NCBI GenBank assembly: GCA_048270425.1
Contig: JBLWSY010000006.1
Location: 124,001-188,000 of the forward strand
From: Oceanospirillum sp048270425
GTDB taxonomy: Bacteria; Pseudomonadota; Gammaproteobacteria; Pseudomonadales; Halomonadaceae
DNA length: 64,000 bases
Direction of reading: 5' to 3'
The position numbers and the translations under genes were made by a program. A model generated the notes under the pieces. It worked only from the letters and a program-made list of their open reading frames with translations, did not search any database and was not told where the DNA came from. Positions 16,236 to 25,273 of the stretch are shown here, one piece after another (position 1 is the stretch's first letter; each line of letters starts with the position of its first letter).

Positions 16236-18176
16236 TTATTCCGCCAGTCTACGTGCCTCAATCAGTGCCTTATACCAGTCACGTTTCGGGGCTGCTACAA
16301 CGGGTGGCCGAAGGTTAAGATAACTGATTTTTCGCTCTCGTGGTTTGGCAAATTGGTTCAGGACATTCAGGCGGCTTTCTCTGGCGTGATAGGTGTCTCG
16401 CAGAAATGCGATCGCATCTTCCCCTAATTCAACCCGGTAGTGTTTTACCAGAGCCAGAGCCAGTCGTTCTGCGGCAACTGAAAGGTCATGACGTTTTTCG
16501 TTTGCCATCGCCGTGCCCATGGCAGCTTTGGTGGCTGCGCTCATACCGGGCTCAATATCATTCATGTAGATAGCGTTGGTACTGTAGATTGCCCGCTGAA
16601 TCTCTGGTCGACTCAGGTGAATATGGGGTTCAAGTGCCAACGCAATCTCGATAGCAAGCTGTTTGGCAATTTCCGGTGTGATGTGATCTTCTGGGAGTTG
16701 AGCGCGCTCAACTCGGCCACGCAGTGCTTTGTTCCTTGCCTGGTTGAGGTCCTCAGGTGTCAGCTTGTGCTTAACCAGAAAATCAAAAAGTTTTTGACAG
16801 ACCTCACTGATACCTTCCTCATCCAGATAGATGGACTTTTCGGTCACTCTGAGACCCCGGTGGCCGCTACCGATCTGAAGCTTGGTGTCGCTGACGGAGA
16901 AGGTATCAACAAACTTCTCCCAACGGTCAGATGCTTTTAGCAGCTGAACATGAATGCGGCCAATCCGCTCGTAAGCCCGTCGAATCTCTTTCCACAGATT
17001 AAGGGCTTCACCCAGCTGGCGGGACTGCTCTCTGATCCATTCTTTATCCACTTTGGCTTTTTTGCGACGAGCCTTGCGGCAATACTCTGACAGGCGTTCA
17101 GCAGATTCATCCATATAGTGCTCGGCGCTTTCCACAAGAATATCAGCAGATTGGTTAATCTGTAGCTGCTCGACTTCCTCATCGTCGCTGCTTCTTTGCA
17201 GAAGGTATTGCTGATTGATGAAGTTCGCCAGAGCGCGGATACGGCTGAGTCCCGTTGCCTGAGCAATTCGGTATTCACTCCGGTTGCGTTCCATTCTGTC
17301 CAGAGCATCAGCCAGCTCCCAGCGGCCCCGATAGGCAAAGGTGAGCATCGAGATGCGGCGTCCACATAGCAGTTCGAAGGCCAGTACGATCATCTCTTCG
17401 ACATCCTCATCAGACATAAGAAGATCGTTCTCTTCTTCGATGGCGGCAAAGATACGCTCAATAAAGTTTTCCTGTCGTGGCATGCCGAGTTTCTGGTCCG
17501 GACTGTCACCTTGCAGTCGGGTACGGATATAGGGAATGGCATCCGGTTCGATCGACTCAAGTTGAATCAGAACATGGCGAATCAGAAAACGCTGACTTTC
17601 CACAAGGTCATCGATGCGTCGATCCATGCCGACCTGGCGATAAATCTCAATCTGGCTGATCAGTCGTGCAAAGGCTTTATTCTGGGTCAGATCGTAGATA
17701 GCCTGCTTCAGTGACTCGGGATCAAGATCAGCTTTTTGCAGCAGAAGTTTGGCAACGTAACGTTGCCGCTGATCCGGATCATGCTGATGGGTATGCAGAT
17801 CCAGTACCTGCCAGCGCAGTTCCGGTAGCTGCTCCAGAACCAGTGAGACACGACGTTTTTCTTCTTCAATTTTGGGTACCCGGGTCAGGCGATAAACAAT
17901 TTGCGCAACAATACCGGCCACACCGGTAATCACGGTGTAGATAATGAAGAAGATCAGGTTTTCCTGCGTGGGTGCTTTGTTATAGCCCAGAACATAGCTG
18001 AGCTGAGCGGCAATAAGCGTTACCGGTCCTGCGGTCCATGCCAGCGAGAGCAGAGAAAGCCCCCAGGGCATAGTCGTAACAGCTTCACTGATCTGCCGGA
18101 TGTGGGCAAAACCTTCACGCTGAATAGAGACTTTGGTTGTTGAGCTGTCAGATTTTTTCCGACCAAAGAGGCCCAT
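16236..18176 (-). CDS. Large membrane-anchored helical protein, unknown function
   Basis: A 646-residue protein that I do not recognise. Two hydrophobic segments at about residues 39-65 and 75-95 are followed by some 550 mainly helical, charged residues with Arg/Glu-rich heptad-like stretches (about 105-200 and 350-430), suggesting coiled coils facing the cytoplasm. No catalytic motif is seen. It follows a periplasmic binding protein and a two-component pair on the same strand at 82 bases distance, so co-expression with that sensory group is plausible. Start: ATG at 18174-18176. Confidence 0.7.
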   Translation of the reverse strand: MGLFGRKKSDSSTTKVSIQREGFAHIRQISEAVTTMPWGLSLLSLAWTAGPVTLIAAQLSYVLGYNKAPTQENLIFFIIYTVITGVAGIVAQIVYRLTRVPKIEEEKRRVSLVLEQLPELRWQVLDLHTHQHDPDQRQRYVAKLLLQKADLDPESLKQAIYDLTQNKAFARLISQIEIYRQVGMDRRIDDLVESQRFLIRHVLIQLESIEPDAIPYIRTRLQGDSPDQKLGMPRQENFIERIFAAIEEENDLLMSDEDVEEMIVLAFELLCGRRISMLTFAYRGRWELADALDRMERNRSEYRIAQATGLSRIRALANFINQQYLLQRSSDDEEVEQLQINQSADILVESAEHYMDESAERLSEYCRKARRKKAKVDKEWIREQSRQLGEALNLWKEIRRAYERIGRIHVQLLKASDRWEKFVDTFSVSDTKLQIGSGHRGLRVTEKSIYLDEEGISEVCQKLFDFLVKHKLTPEDLNQARNKALRGRVERAQLPEDHITPEIAKQLAIEIALALEPHIHLSRPEIQRAIYSTNAIYMNDIEPGMSAATKAAMGTAMANEKRHDLSVAAERLALALVKHYRVELGEDAIAFLRDTYHARESRLNVLNQFAKPRERKISYLNLRPPVVAAPKRDWYKALIEARRLAE

Positions 18177-18258
18177 AGCTGTAATTCCATTTTTACCGCA
18201 AAAACAACAGTCTAAGGGTGGGTCTGGTGAAAGGCAAACGAAGGATCAGCCTTTAGCG

Positions 18259-19476
18259 TTACGGCGTGTTGTTGACTTCAAAAATATACTTTTGCGACTG
18301 GGTCATACCTTTGTTGTTGCGCAGATGATGACTGTAAAGAGAGAAGTCAATGTCAGAAAAATGAGTGTCGGAGAGGACCCGGCGTTCGTCGTCTTCATCG
18401 GGAACGGGTATTTTAAGAGGCGCTTTGCCGGAATAAAGGGGGATATTCAGTTCACGGTAATCCAAAGTTTGTCCATTGAGCTGGTCGTAAAGATAAACCA
18501 GCCCCCAGGCTGCGGACATAAAGTGTCCGCCATAGCTGTTAAATAAGGCCTTTTGTTCAATTTGTTCTCGGGCTTGCGGTAACAGATCAAAGCCGGACAC
18601 TAAAATATCCCGGCCGGGCGATATATCGATTGTTTCGAGGGCTTCAATGGCTTTGAGTGCCATGGCGTCATTCGCGGTCCAGATAACCCGGATTTCCGGA
18701 TAGCGCTGTTTGGCGGAAATTGTTGCCGTATAGGCATGCGTCGGGTTGTAGCGGGTGTGAAAAATTTGTTGTATGTCCACCTGATCTTTATAGCTGACCA
18801 GGGCATCAAACATTCCCAGAAGTCTTTGGGCAGCGGCTCTTGATGAGGGGCTGCCATCAAGAACCACCATGGGTAATGGGCGCTGATCGGGAAAGCGTTT
18901 AAGGGCTTCGTCGATAAGTTCATGGGTTAGCTGTCTGCTGGCTTCATAATTATTAACCACGATTTCCCCTAACCAGTAACGATAATGTTGCCCCGGCTTA
19001 CCCATATTGTCCCTGGGAGAGAAGCCATTATCGTAGATGACGCTGTAGATTTTATGTTTTTCCAACAGTTCCAGAATAGCTTTGCCGGTATTTTTCATGT
19101 TTGGAAAAAGTACGGCATCGGGTTTATGGCTTGAGTTAACCAGAGAAGACAATACCCGAACGGGTCGCAGCGGGTTGTTGTTTGTATCCACAACCTGGAG
19201 GTTTATATTCAGGTCGGAAGCGGCTTTAACCGTCGCCTGCTCGACCAGATGCCAGAATGGGTTTTGCTTATTATTGACCATAAGCACAACTTGCAGGGGA
19301 TGTGTTTCTGACCAGTAAGGCGTATTTGTCTCCGGCTTTTCTAAAGGCATGGCCGTAGCGACACTGCTTAGCGACAAGAACAGTATAAGTAAAGCCAGCA
19401 TTAAATAGTGGGTAGTGGCTAAACCTGTCGCTGTTGGCTTCTCAGGCTCATGCCTGATTTTAAAGGAGTAACGCAT
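18259..19476 (-). CDS. Periplasmic sugar-type binding protein (Peripla_BP_4 fold)
   Basis: A 405-residue protein with an N-terminal signal sequence (hydrophobic at about 24-41, cleavage near ATA-MP) and a type I periplasmic binding fold: VVLMVNNKQNPFW, PDAVLFPN, VVLDGSPSSRAA, IRVIWTANDAMALKA and ILVSGFDLL. These resemble ribose- or autoinducer-binding receptors. No transporter genes are nearby. It lies downstream of a histidine kinase and FixJ-type regulator on the same strand, so it more likely presents a ligand to that kinase than to a transporter (inference). The extra C-terminal tail of about 60 residues beyond the fold is unusual. Confidence 0.78.
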   Translation of the reverse strand: MRYSFKIRHEPEKPTATGLATTHYLMLALLILFLSLSSVATAMPLEKPETNTPYWSETHPLQVVLMVNNKQNPFWHLVEQATVKAASDLNINLQVVDTNNNPLRPVRVLSSLVNSSHKPDAVLFPNMKNTGKAILELLEKHKIYSVIYDNGFSPRDNMGKPGQHYRYWLGEIVVNNYEASRQLTHELIDEALKRFPDQRPLPMVVLDGSPSSRAAAQRLLGMFDALVSYKDQVDIQQIFHTRYNPTHAYTATISAKQRYPEIRVIWTANDAMALKAIEALETIDISPGRDILVSGFDLLPQAREQIEQKALFNSYGGHFMSAAWGLVYLYDQLNGQTLDYRELNIPLYSGKAPLKIPVPDEDDERRVLSDTHFSDIDFSLYSHHLRNNKGMTQSQKYIFEVNNTP

Positions 19477-19544
19477 TGAAAACCGGTTCCTGAAACGATT
19501 TACTGGAGCACTCAGTGGTCATGTTTTCTGTGCTTGATCAACGT

Positions 19545-20165
19545 TTAATGTTGCTGATAGGTCAGATGCAGGCGGACCAGCTCCGGCAAAGAGTTCGCGC
19601 CGGTTTTGCGCATAATATTGCTACGATGGTATTCAACCGTTTTTACGGTGATATTCAGCTCTCTGGCGACCTCTTTGTTGGCACAGCCTTTGACCAGCAG
19701 TTCAAGAATCTGATATTCACGTTTGGTCAATGAGCCCAGTGCTTTGTGACTTTCCTGCTCAATCAGAAGGGCATTTTTGGTCTCGCGGAATTTTTTAAGC
19801 GCTGCTTCTACTTTAAACACCAACTGACTGTGGTCGATCGGTTTTTCGAGGAAATCGAAGGCGCCAAGCTGAATCGCCCTGACAGCCATGGGAACAGTCG
19901 CATGACCGGTAATAAAAATAACCGGAGCGATAATATCCAGTGCGTCCAGTTGCTGAAACAGTTCAATACCGCTCATACCCTGCATGCGCACATCCAGCAA
20001 TATACAATTGGGTTCAGAGGTTTTTTTCTCCATCTCAGCAAGAAACTCTTCACCTGACGCATGCGTGACTGCATCATAGCCATAGGATTCAAGCAGCATC
20101 TTCAGTGATGCCGAGACTGACTCGGTATCATCAATAATATGAATTTTCTGAGGTAATGGTTGCAA
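19545..20165 (-). CDS. FixJ/NarL-type response regulator
   Basis: A 206-residue regulator. The receiver has acidic DD at 12-13, phospho-acceptor Asp58, Thr/Ser near 86 and Lys108; the LuxR-type helix-turn-helix is at about 140-200 (LTKREYQILELLVKG, NITVKTVEYHRSNIMRK). The frame begins with a TTG at 20163-20165, preceded by GGGAG at a good distance, so a TTG start is likely; the next Met is far inside. It is 32 bases after the kinase gene, its probable partner. Confidence 0.88.
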   Translation of the reverse strand: MQPLPQKIHIIDDTESVSASLKMLLESYGYDAVTHASGEEFLAEMEKKTSEPNCILLDVRMQGMSGIELFQQLDALDIIAPVIFITGHATVPMAVRAIQLGAFDFLEKPIDHSQLVFKVEAALKKFRETKNALLIEQESHKALGSLTKREYQILELLVKGCANKEVARELNITVKTVEYHRSNIMRKTGANSLPELVRLHLTYQQH

Positions 20166-20197
20166 GTATGTATCTCCCTGACGCTTACTGCTGCTGA

Positions 20198-22096
20198 TTA
20201 TCGTTGCAGCAGTTGTCGTTCAGTTGTCTCCGGATCTTTTTTCTCCGGCGTTATTATTTGTGCGGGCAGGCGCAGGATGAATTCTGCTCCGCCCTGTTCA
20301 GGATTATGAGCTGTAATAGAGCCATGGTGCATTTCTGCGATGCTTCTGCAGATTGCCAGCCCCATTCCCAAGCCTTTCTCCTTGGTGCTGTAGTGCGTCG
20401 TGAACACCCTTTCTATATTCTCGATACCGGGCCCATTGTCACTGACCCTGATCACAAAGTAGCTCTCTTCTTTATCCAGGTTGATGGTTACTCTGCCATT
20501 TTTACTCCCCATTTCTGCCAGAACTTCAATCGCATTTGAGATCATATTGATCATCAGTTGCTTGATCTGAACTTCATTGGCAATGGCCGGGGCACTTGCT
20601 GGTTCTGTATTCAGAAAGAGGCGGACTTGGTGCTTGTCTGCTCTCAGGCGGCAGAGATCAATACTTTCCCGAAGTGTTTTGACCAGATCGAGCTGTTGCT
20701 GAGGATAGTCGTTGCGGCCCAGATGGCTGCGGGCCTGCTGCACGATCTGAGAGGCGATATCCGCTTGTTGCATCAGATGGTTCAGGCTCTGGTGAAGTTT
20801 CTCACGGTTAAGCTGTTCATCCTGACTGAAATTGATTGCCGACAGAGCGTAGTTTTGTATGGCTGCAAGCGGTTGATTGATTTCATGGGCGATGGTGGTC
20901 GCCATCTCCGCGATAGCCATCTGGTTCTGACGGAAGTTCATCAGCTCATCGGCTTCTTTTTCCAGTTTCTCCGCCCGTATCTTATCGCTCATATCTCTCA
21001 GGGTGACGTAATACAGACCCTGCTTGTCGTACATCACCATATTAAAATGCAGTTCGATTTGCAGGCCTGCTTTCTGCAGGGGGGATGGTAGTGAACTTTC
21101 ATCCAATCGATAACTGCCATGCTCAAGGGGTTTGGAACCAAACATCACTTCAAAGTCTTGCTTGATCAGCTGCTCCAATGGCTGATCTAACACCTTCATG
21201 GCGGCCTGATTGGCATCAATGATGCGGTAGCGTTCTTCATCTTCCAAACGGAAACTTTCTACAATCAGCAAGGCATCGACATTTCTGTGGAATAGCGCAC
21301 GGTAGCGTTTCTGGCTGTTCTGCAGCATGTTGGTCAGTAGCCGGGCAGATTCGCGACCTTCTGCGACTTCATTGGTGCGTTCGATCAGTTTGGCGTGGGC
21401 TTCCTGCTGGCGATTGTGGTATCGGAAGTTATTTTCCTGCAGTTGGTTGTAGGCGCTGACCAACTCCTGAATTTCCTTAGGGTCACTGGTTTTTTGGCTG
21501 ATCTGTCGGAGTTTGTCGGGCCGGGAAACGGAGATTTCGTCAATCAGGATATTAAGCCGTTTCTGGAGTTTGCGATGCAGAAAAAAAAGGAGCGCTAAAA
21601 GTGGCAGCAAAAATTTCAGAATACCCAGAATAACAATGGATACACCGGAGGCTGCCTGTCCCTGAATCATGATTTGCGGGTTGTAGTGAATATTAAGATT
21701 ACCCAGAAGTAATCGTTGACCCTGAGGGTTGGTGTAGCTGATGGGTTTGCTGATGATGATAGGGGATAGCAGATCACTCTGATTACCGACATTACGGCTA
21801 CGCATATAGATTCGGGAAAACTGGTCAGAAATCATCAGGTAATCCACAAAGGATTCTTTAAAGAGACTATCCCCGATCAGGTTTACCGTTTCGGTGTCTG
21901 CATCATAGAGTGCTTTTGACAGCACAGGCAGGATCAGAGTGATGCGTTTTTCAACGTGCGCCAGTGTCGTATCGGCACTGGACCGGTAAAAAAGATAAGC
22001 CTGATAAGCGGAAAGTAATAAAACAGTGAAGAGCAAAGGCAGTATAACCAAGCGAACTAGCTGATTTATCAGTGATATTTTTTTGGTTTCTTCCAT
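20198..22096 (-). CDS. Membrane histidine kinase with PAS domain
   Basis: A 632-residue kinase. TM1 at about 13-33, a periplasmic part of about 115 residues, TM2 at about 152-174, a coiled linker, a PAS-like domain at about 265-375, and a HisKA box TIAHEINQPLAAIQ with His404. The HATPase part has N (NMISNAIEVL), G1 (DNGPGIE) and G2 (GLGMGL) boxes. The HEINQPL type of box pairs with FixJ-like regulators, and one follows 32 bases downstream. The periplasmic binding protein two genes on may be its input. The gene is divergent from the GGDEF gene. Confidence 0.88.
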   Translation of the reverse strand: MEETKKISLINQLVRLVILPLLFTVLLLSAYQAYLFYRSSADTTLAHVEKRITLILPVLSKALYDADTETVNLIGDSLFKESFVDYLMISDQFSRIYMRSRNVGNQSDLLSPIIISKPISYTNPQGQRLLLGNLNIHYNPQIMIQGQAASGVSIVILGILKFLLPLLALLFFLHRKLQKRLNILIDEISVSRPDKLRQISQKTSDPKEIQELVSAYNQLQENNFRYHNRQQEAHAKLIERTNEVAEGRESARLLTNMLQNSQKRYRALFHRNVDALLIVESFRLEDEERYRIIDANQAAMKVLDQPLEQLIKQDFEVMFGSKPLEHGSYRLDESSLPSPLQKAGLQIELHFNMVMYDKQGLYYVTLRDMSDKIRAEKLEKEADELMNFRQNQMAIAEMATTIAHEINQPLAAIQNYALSAINFSQDEQLNREKLHQSLNHLMQQADIASQIVQQARSHLGRNDYPQQQLDLVKTLRESIDLCRLRADKHQVRLFLNTEPASAPAIANEVQIKQLMINMISNAIEVLAEMGSKNGRVTINLDKEESYFVIRVSDNGPGIENIERVFTTHYSTKEKGLGMGLAICRSIAEMHHGSITAHNPEQGGAEFILRLPAQIITPEKKDPETTERQLLQR

Positions 22097-22151
22097 TGCT
22101 ATATCCAGTATGCAGTATGCCTCAAGTATACCTTTGAGCGTGTGATTATGC

Positions 22152-22165
22152 CCTAGGGAAAACCC
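22152..22165 (-). promoter_or_regulatory. Second copy of the GGGTTTTCCCTAGG motif
   Basis: On the plus strand it reads CCTAGGGAAAACCC, 56 bases upstream of the kinase start. CCCTTAA is repeated nearby at 22163-22169 and again around 22224, next to GGACAT and ATGTCC, giving a compact set of repeats in the divergent region. It may be an operator for the FixJ-type regulator. Confidence 0.38.
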
Positions 22166-22348
22166 TTAACGGACATGGTAGTGAACCGAGTGGCTGAATT
22201 ACAGACCTTAACGCAAACTTACCCTTAATGTCCGGTTATTCAGTTGATAGCTGCTTCAGTGTGAATTCACCTATGGGTATCTGAAGCGGGGTTTTTGCCG
22301 GGGCGCTGTGATGCGAGTAACCAGATCATTTCGTTGAAGGAATATCAC

Positions 22349-22936
22349 ATGACCGCTGAATACCATGCACCAGTCTTTGCTGAACAGAAGCAACATGTCG
22401 GAGGTCCGATGAGTAAACTGGGAAACTATGACTCTCTGACTGGTCTGTTGTGCCGATCTGCTTTTGAAGTTGATAAAACGTCACCAGAATTTGCCGGGCG
22501 TGTCGCAGCTGTTTTTATGATCAATTTCGATCAGTTTTCAAAGGTAAATCGGGAGCATGGTCGTGCTATTGGCGATTTTTTACTCGCTATGTCTGCCGAC
22601 CGGTTAGCCAATCTTGACCGAAGCTACCCTCAGATCAGTTATCGCTTTGAAGGTGATCGTTTTGTTCAATTGGTGTTGTCAGACTCACCGCTTGATAAAG
22701 AGCAGTTGGAATCTATTGCGAAAGATATTCAGCATCAACTGCAGCGGGAGATTCGACTGTCTGATCGCTCCGTGGGTTTAAGTTGTACTGTTACAGGTGC
22801 GGCTGTCAGCAAAGATCTTCCTCTTAACCGAATCGTGACAGAGGCTATGTTATACAGCGCAGAGCTGAAATATCAGGGCCCCGGTCAACTTCATATTCTC
22901 TGTTCCGATAGCGGGACAGCGTCAAAGGTCTCTTAA
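22349..22936 (+). CDS. Degenerate GGDEF-domain protein
   Basis: A protein of about 195 residues made of a single GGDEF-like domain. The entry motif YDSLTGLLCR is typical, and INFDQFSKVNREHG with IGDFLL is the next conserved block, but the active loop reads RFEGDRF in place of RxGGDEF. Two catalytic positions are changed, so cyclic-di-GMP synthesis is unlikely; a regulatory or GTP/c-di-GMP-binding role is possible. The start at 22349 follows GAAGGA; the upstream frame to 22295 lacks a site. It is divergent from the kinase operon and may share its control. Confidence 0.78.
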   Translation: MTAEYHAPVFAEQKQHVGGPMSKLGNYDSLTGLLCRSAFEVDKTSPEFAGRVAAVFMINFDQFSKVNREHGRAIGDFLLAMSADRLANLDRSYPQISYRFEGDRFVQLVLSDSPLDKEQLESIAKDIQHQLQREIRLSDRSVGLSCTVTGAAVSKDLPLNRIVTEAMLYSAELKYQGPGQLHILCSDSGTASKVS

Positions 22937-23210
22937 CTTTTGGGTGACTCAATCGTTAAGTGAACACAGGCCGAATAGGCTGTTGCTCTTTGGGGACATA
23001 GGATGTCCCCATTTTTTTGTCTTTGTCGTCAGTATTCATTTTCTTGTCTTCTTTTCGGACTGATCAGTATCACTTTCCGGGTGTTCTCTTTTGATCTGTG
23101 TCTTATCCCTGCGTCTTTTTTACTGCTTTTCATGCTTCTGTCATTTCGCGGTTGCAGCATGGTTTCAGGGTTTGAATCTGCTGGTCAATACGTATTAAAA
23201 GGATATCGCT

Positions 23211-25157
23211 ATGATCACTAAGCAATGGGACGCTGATGAAGATATGCGCATCAGTCCGGTGAAGCATCCGGATATCAATCAGTTGCTCGAGCTGACGCCA
23301 AAAGAAAGCGAACGTATTCGCTCAGAGCTGCATGAAGCGAAAAAAAGGCCAAAGCGGGAGCGGGCATCCGGACAAGACTTCTCTTTTTCAGGTTTGCCGC
23401 ATGGTGTTGATAGTACACACCACGTAGCAGAGGGGTATCGGGCGGACATTCTGATTCGGTGGGGTGATCCTGTGACCGATGATGCTCCTGAGTTTGATCC
23501 GATGAAGCAAACGCCATACGCCCAGGCGCGCCAATTTGGTTACAACAATGACTATGTTGGCTTTTTCCCTTTGCCGAGAGGTTCTCATAACCCGGATCGC
23601 GGTTTGTTGGCGGTCAATCATGAGTACACAACCCGTAAGCTGATGTTTCCTGATCATGAAAAGGGGAATAAACATCAGGGCAAAAAAAGCGACTATGAGC
23701 GTACTCTGTGTGAAATAGAGATGGCGGCCCATGGCCTGAGTGTTATCGAGATCGAGAAAGACCGAAAAGGACGCTGGCAACGCGTACGATTCAGCCCTTA
23801 TAACCGGCGTATCAGCCCTTTGAAAAGTGTGCTGGATATCTCGGGGCCGGCTGCGGGACATGAACGCATGCAGACCGCCTATGATCCCAAAGGACGGCAC
23901 GTTATCGGAACGCTGAACAACTGCGCCGGAGGCATGACGCCTTGGGGAACTTTGCTGAGTGCAGAAGAAAATTTCAACGGATACTTCTGCGGTAAGAGAA
24001 AGCACCATCCCGAAAAAGAGAAACTGAAACGCTACGGTATACCCGGCAAGTGGTTTGATTGGGGTAAGCATCATGAACGCTTTGATATTGAGCAGGAACC
24101 CAACGAAGTGAATCGCTTTGGTTGGATTGTTGAGCTGGATCCTTATGATCCCCATGCCCGCCCTGTTAAGCGCACAGCACTTGGGCGCTTTAAGCATGAA
24201 GGCGCAGCGGTAACGGTTAATGAAGATGGCCGGGTTGTTGTGTACTCCGCTGATGACCAGAACGGTGAGTACCTGTACAAGTTTGTCAGCCATGGTCGCT
24301 ATGACCCCCACAGCCGACGGGCGAACTTTGGTTTGCTGGATGAAGGTTGTCTATATGTCGCCCGCTTTGAAGAAGAAGGTGCATTAAACTGGTTGCCACT
24401 GCGCCACGGCTATGGCCCTTTAAACCAAAAAAATGGCTTTGAAAGTCAGGCTGATGTTGTTATCGATGCTCGCCTGGCGGCAGATCTTTTGGGGGCGACT
24501 CCTTTGAATCGTCCGGAAGATGTAACGGTTAACCCTAAGGATCACAGTGTTTATCTGATGCTATTGGCTGATACTGAAAACCATCAGCATCTGGATGGCC
24601 AGATTCTTCAGTTAACGCCCCCTGAAGGGGATCATGCCGGAGAGCATTACAGTTGGAAGGTGATGCTAAAAACCGATAACGACGGTGCTGACGATTTACA
24701 CCCAGCGGCTCCAGGAACTATCAAGGCTGATATTGATGATGCAGGCCATGATCAACCGGAGGATAATTGGTTTATTGCGCCGGATAACTTTGCGGTTGAT
24801 GGTCGGGGGCGACTCTGGGTAACGACCGATCAGGGTGAAAACTGGGGTAAGACCGGTTCAACCGATGGAATCTGGGCGGTGGAAACCCATGGCAAGAAGA
24901 GGGGAGCCGCCCGTATGTTTTTTCGGGTGCCGGTTGGGGCGGAGATGGCAAGTCCTGCGTTCACACCCGATGATAAAACCCTGTTTATAGCCGTTCAGCA
25001 TCCGGGCTGCGATGGTGCCAAGGATTATCCGCCATTTGCAAGGGAGTCAACGTTTGCTGATCCCGTTACCCGGTGGCCGGACTTTAAATCTAAAATGCCG
25101 CCTCGGCCTTCATTGGTGGTGATCACCAAAAAGGATGGCGGGCTGGTAGGAAGCTAG
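23211..25157 (+). CDS. PhoX-like (DUF839) protein without an export signal
   Basis: A 648-residue PhoX-family protein. Blocks such as LPRGSHNPDRGLLAVNHEY, NNCAGGMTPWGTLLSAEE, RFKHEGAAV and RPEDVTVNPKD are typical of the beta-propeller that holds iron and calcium in PhoX alkaline phosphatases. PhoX is normally Tat-exported, but this N-terminus is polar and charged with no twin-Arg or hydrophobic segment, so the protein may stay in the cytoplasm or have a changed role. AAAGGAT precedes the ATG. A single CTGTCAT (23138-23144) recalls half a Pho box; the second half is poor. Confidence 0.85.
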   Translation: MITKQWDADEDMRISPVKHPDINQLLELTPKESERIRSELHEAKKRPKRERASGQDFSFSGLPHGVDSTHHVAEGYRADILIRWGDPVTDDAPEFDPMKQTPYAQARQFGYNNDYVGFFPLPRGSHNPDRGLLAVNHEYTTRKLMFPDHEKGNKHQGKKSDYERTLCEIEMAAHGLSVIEIEKDRKGRWQRVRFSPYNRRISPLKSVLDISGPAAGHERMQTAYDPKGRHVIGTLNNCAGGMTPWGTLLSAEENFNGYFCGKRKHHPEKEKLKRYGIPGKWFDWGKHHERFDIEQEPNEVNRFGWIVELDPYDPHARPVKRTALGRFKHEGAAVTVNEDGRVVVYSADDQNGEYLYKFVSHGRYDPHSRRANFGLLDEGCLYVARFEEEGALNWLPLRHGYGPLNQKNGFESQADVVIDARLAADLLGATPLNRPEDVTVNPKDHSVYLMLLADTENHQHLDGQILQLTPPEGDHAGEHYSWKVMLKTDNDGADDLHPAAPGTIKADIDDAGHDQPEDNWFIAPDNFAVDGRGRLWVTTDQGENWGKTGSTDGIWAVETHGKKRGAARMFFRVPVGAEMASPAFTPDDKTLFIAVQHPGCDGAKDYPPFARESTFADPVTRWPDFKSKMPPRPSLVVITKKDGGLVGS

Positions 25158-25204
25158 TTTCGCTATCCTGAATGAAAAGTCTGGATGATTCTTTGGAATG
25201 CGAT

Positions 25205-25250
25205 GCCTGATGTTTGCCTCCCGGTTTAGGCATCATCAGGCGTTTCTGTT
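25205..25250 (+). terminator. Terminator after the PhoX-like gene
   Basis: GCCTGATG (25205-25212) pairs with CATCAGGC (25234-25241), extended inward by TGCCT/AGGCA, and is followed by GTTTCTGTTT. It lies between converging genes. Confidence 0.6.
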
Positions 25251-25273
25251 TGGAGAAGTGATAGAGGGATGCT

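Noticed and set aside
23138..23160. Pho box upstream of the PhoX-like gene
   Set aside because: Only one CTGTCAT half is good; the second half at the right spacing matches at about four of seven positions.
23003..23221. A 72-residue hydrophobic open frame before the PhoX-like gene
   Set aside because: No Shine-Dalgarno, overlaps the start of the next gene, and composition is that of AT-rich non-coding DNA.
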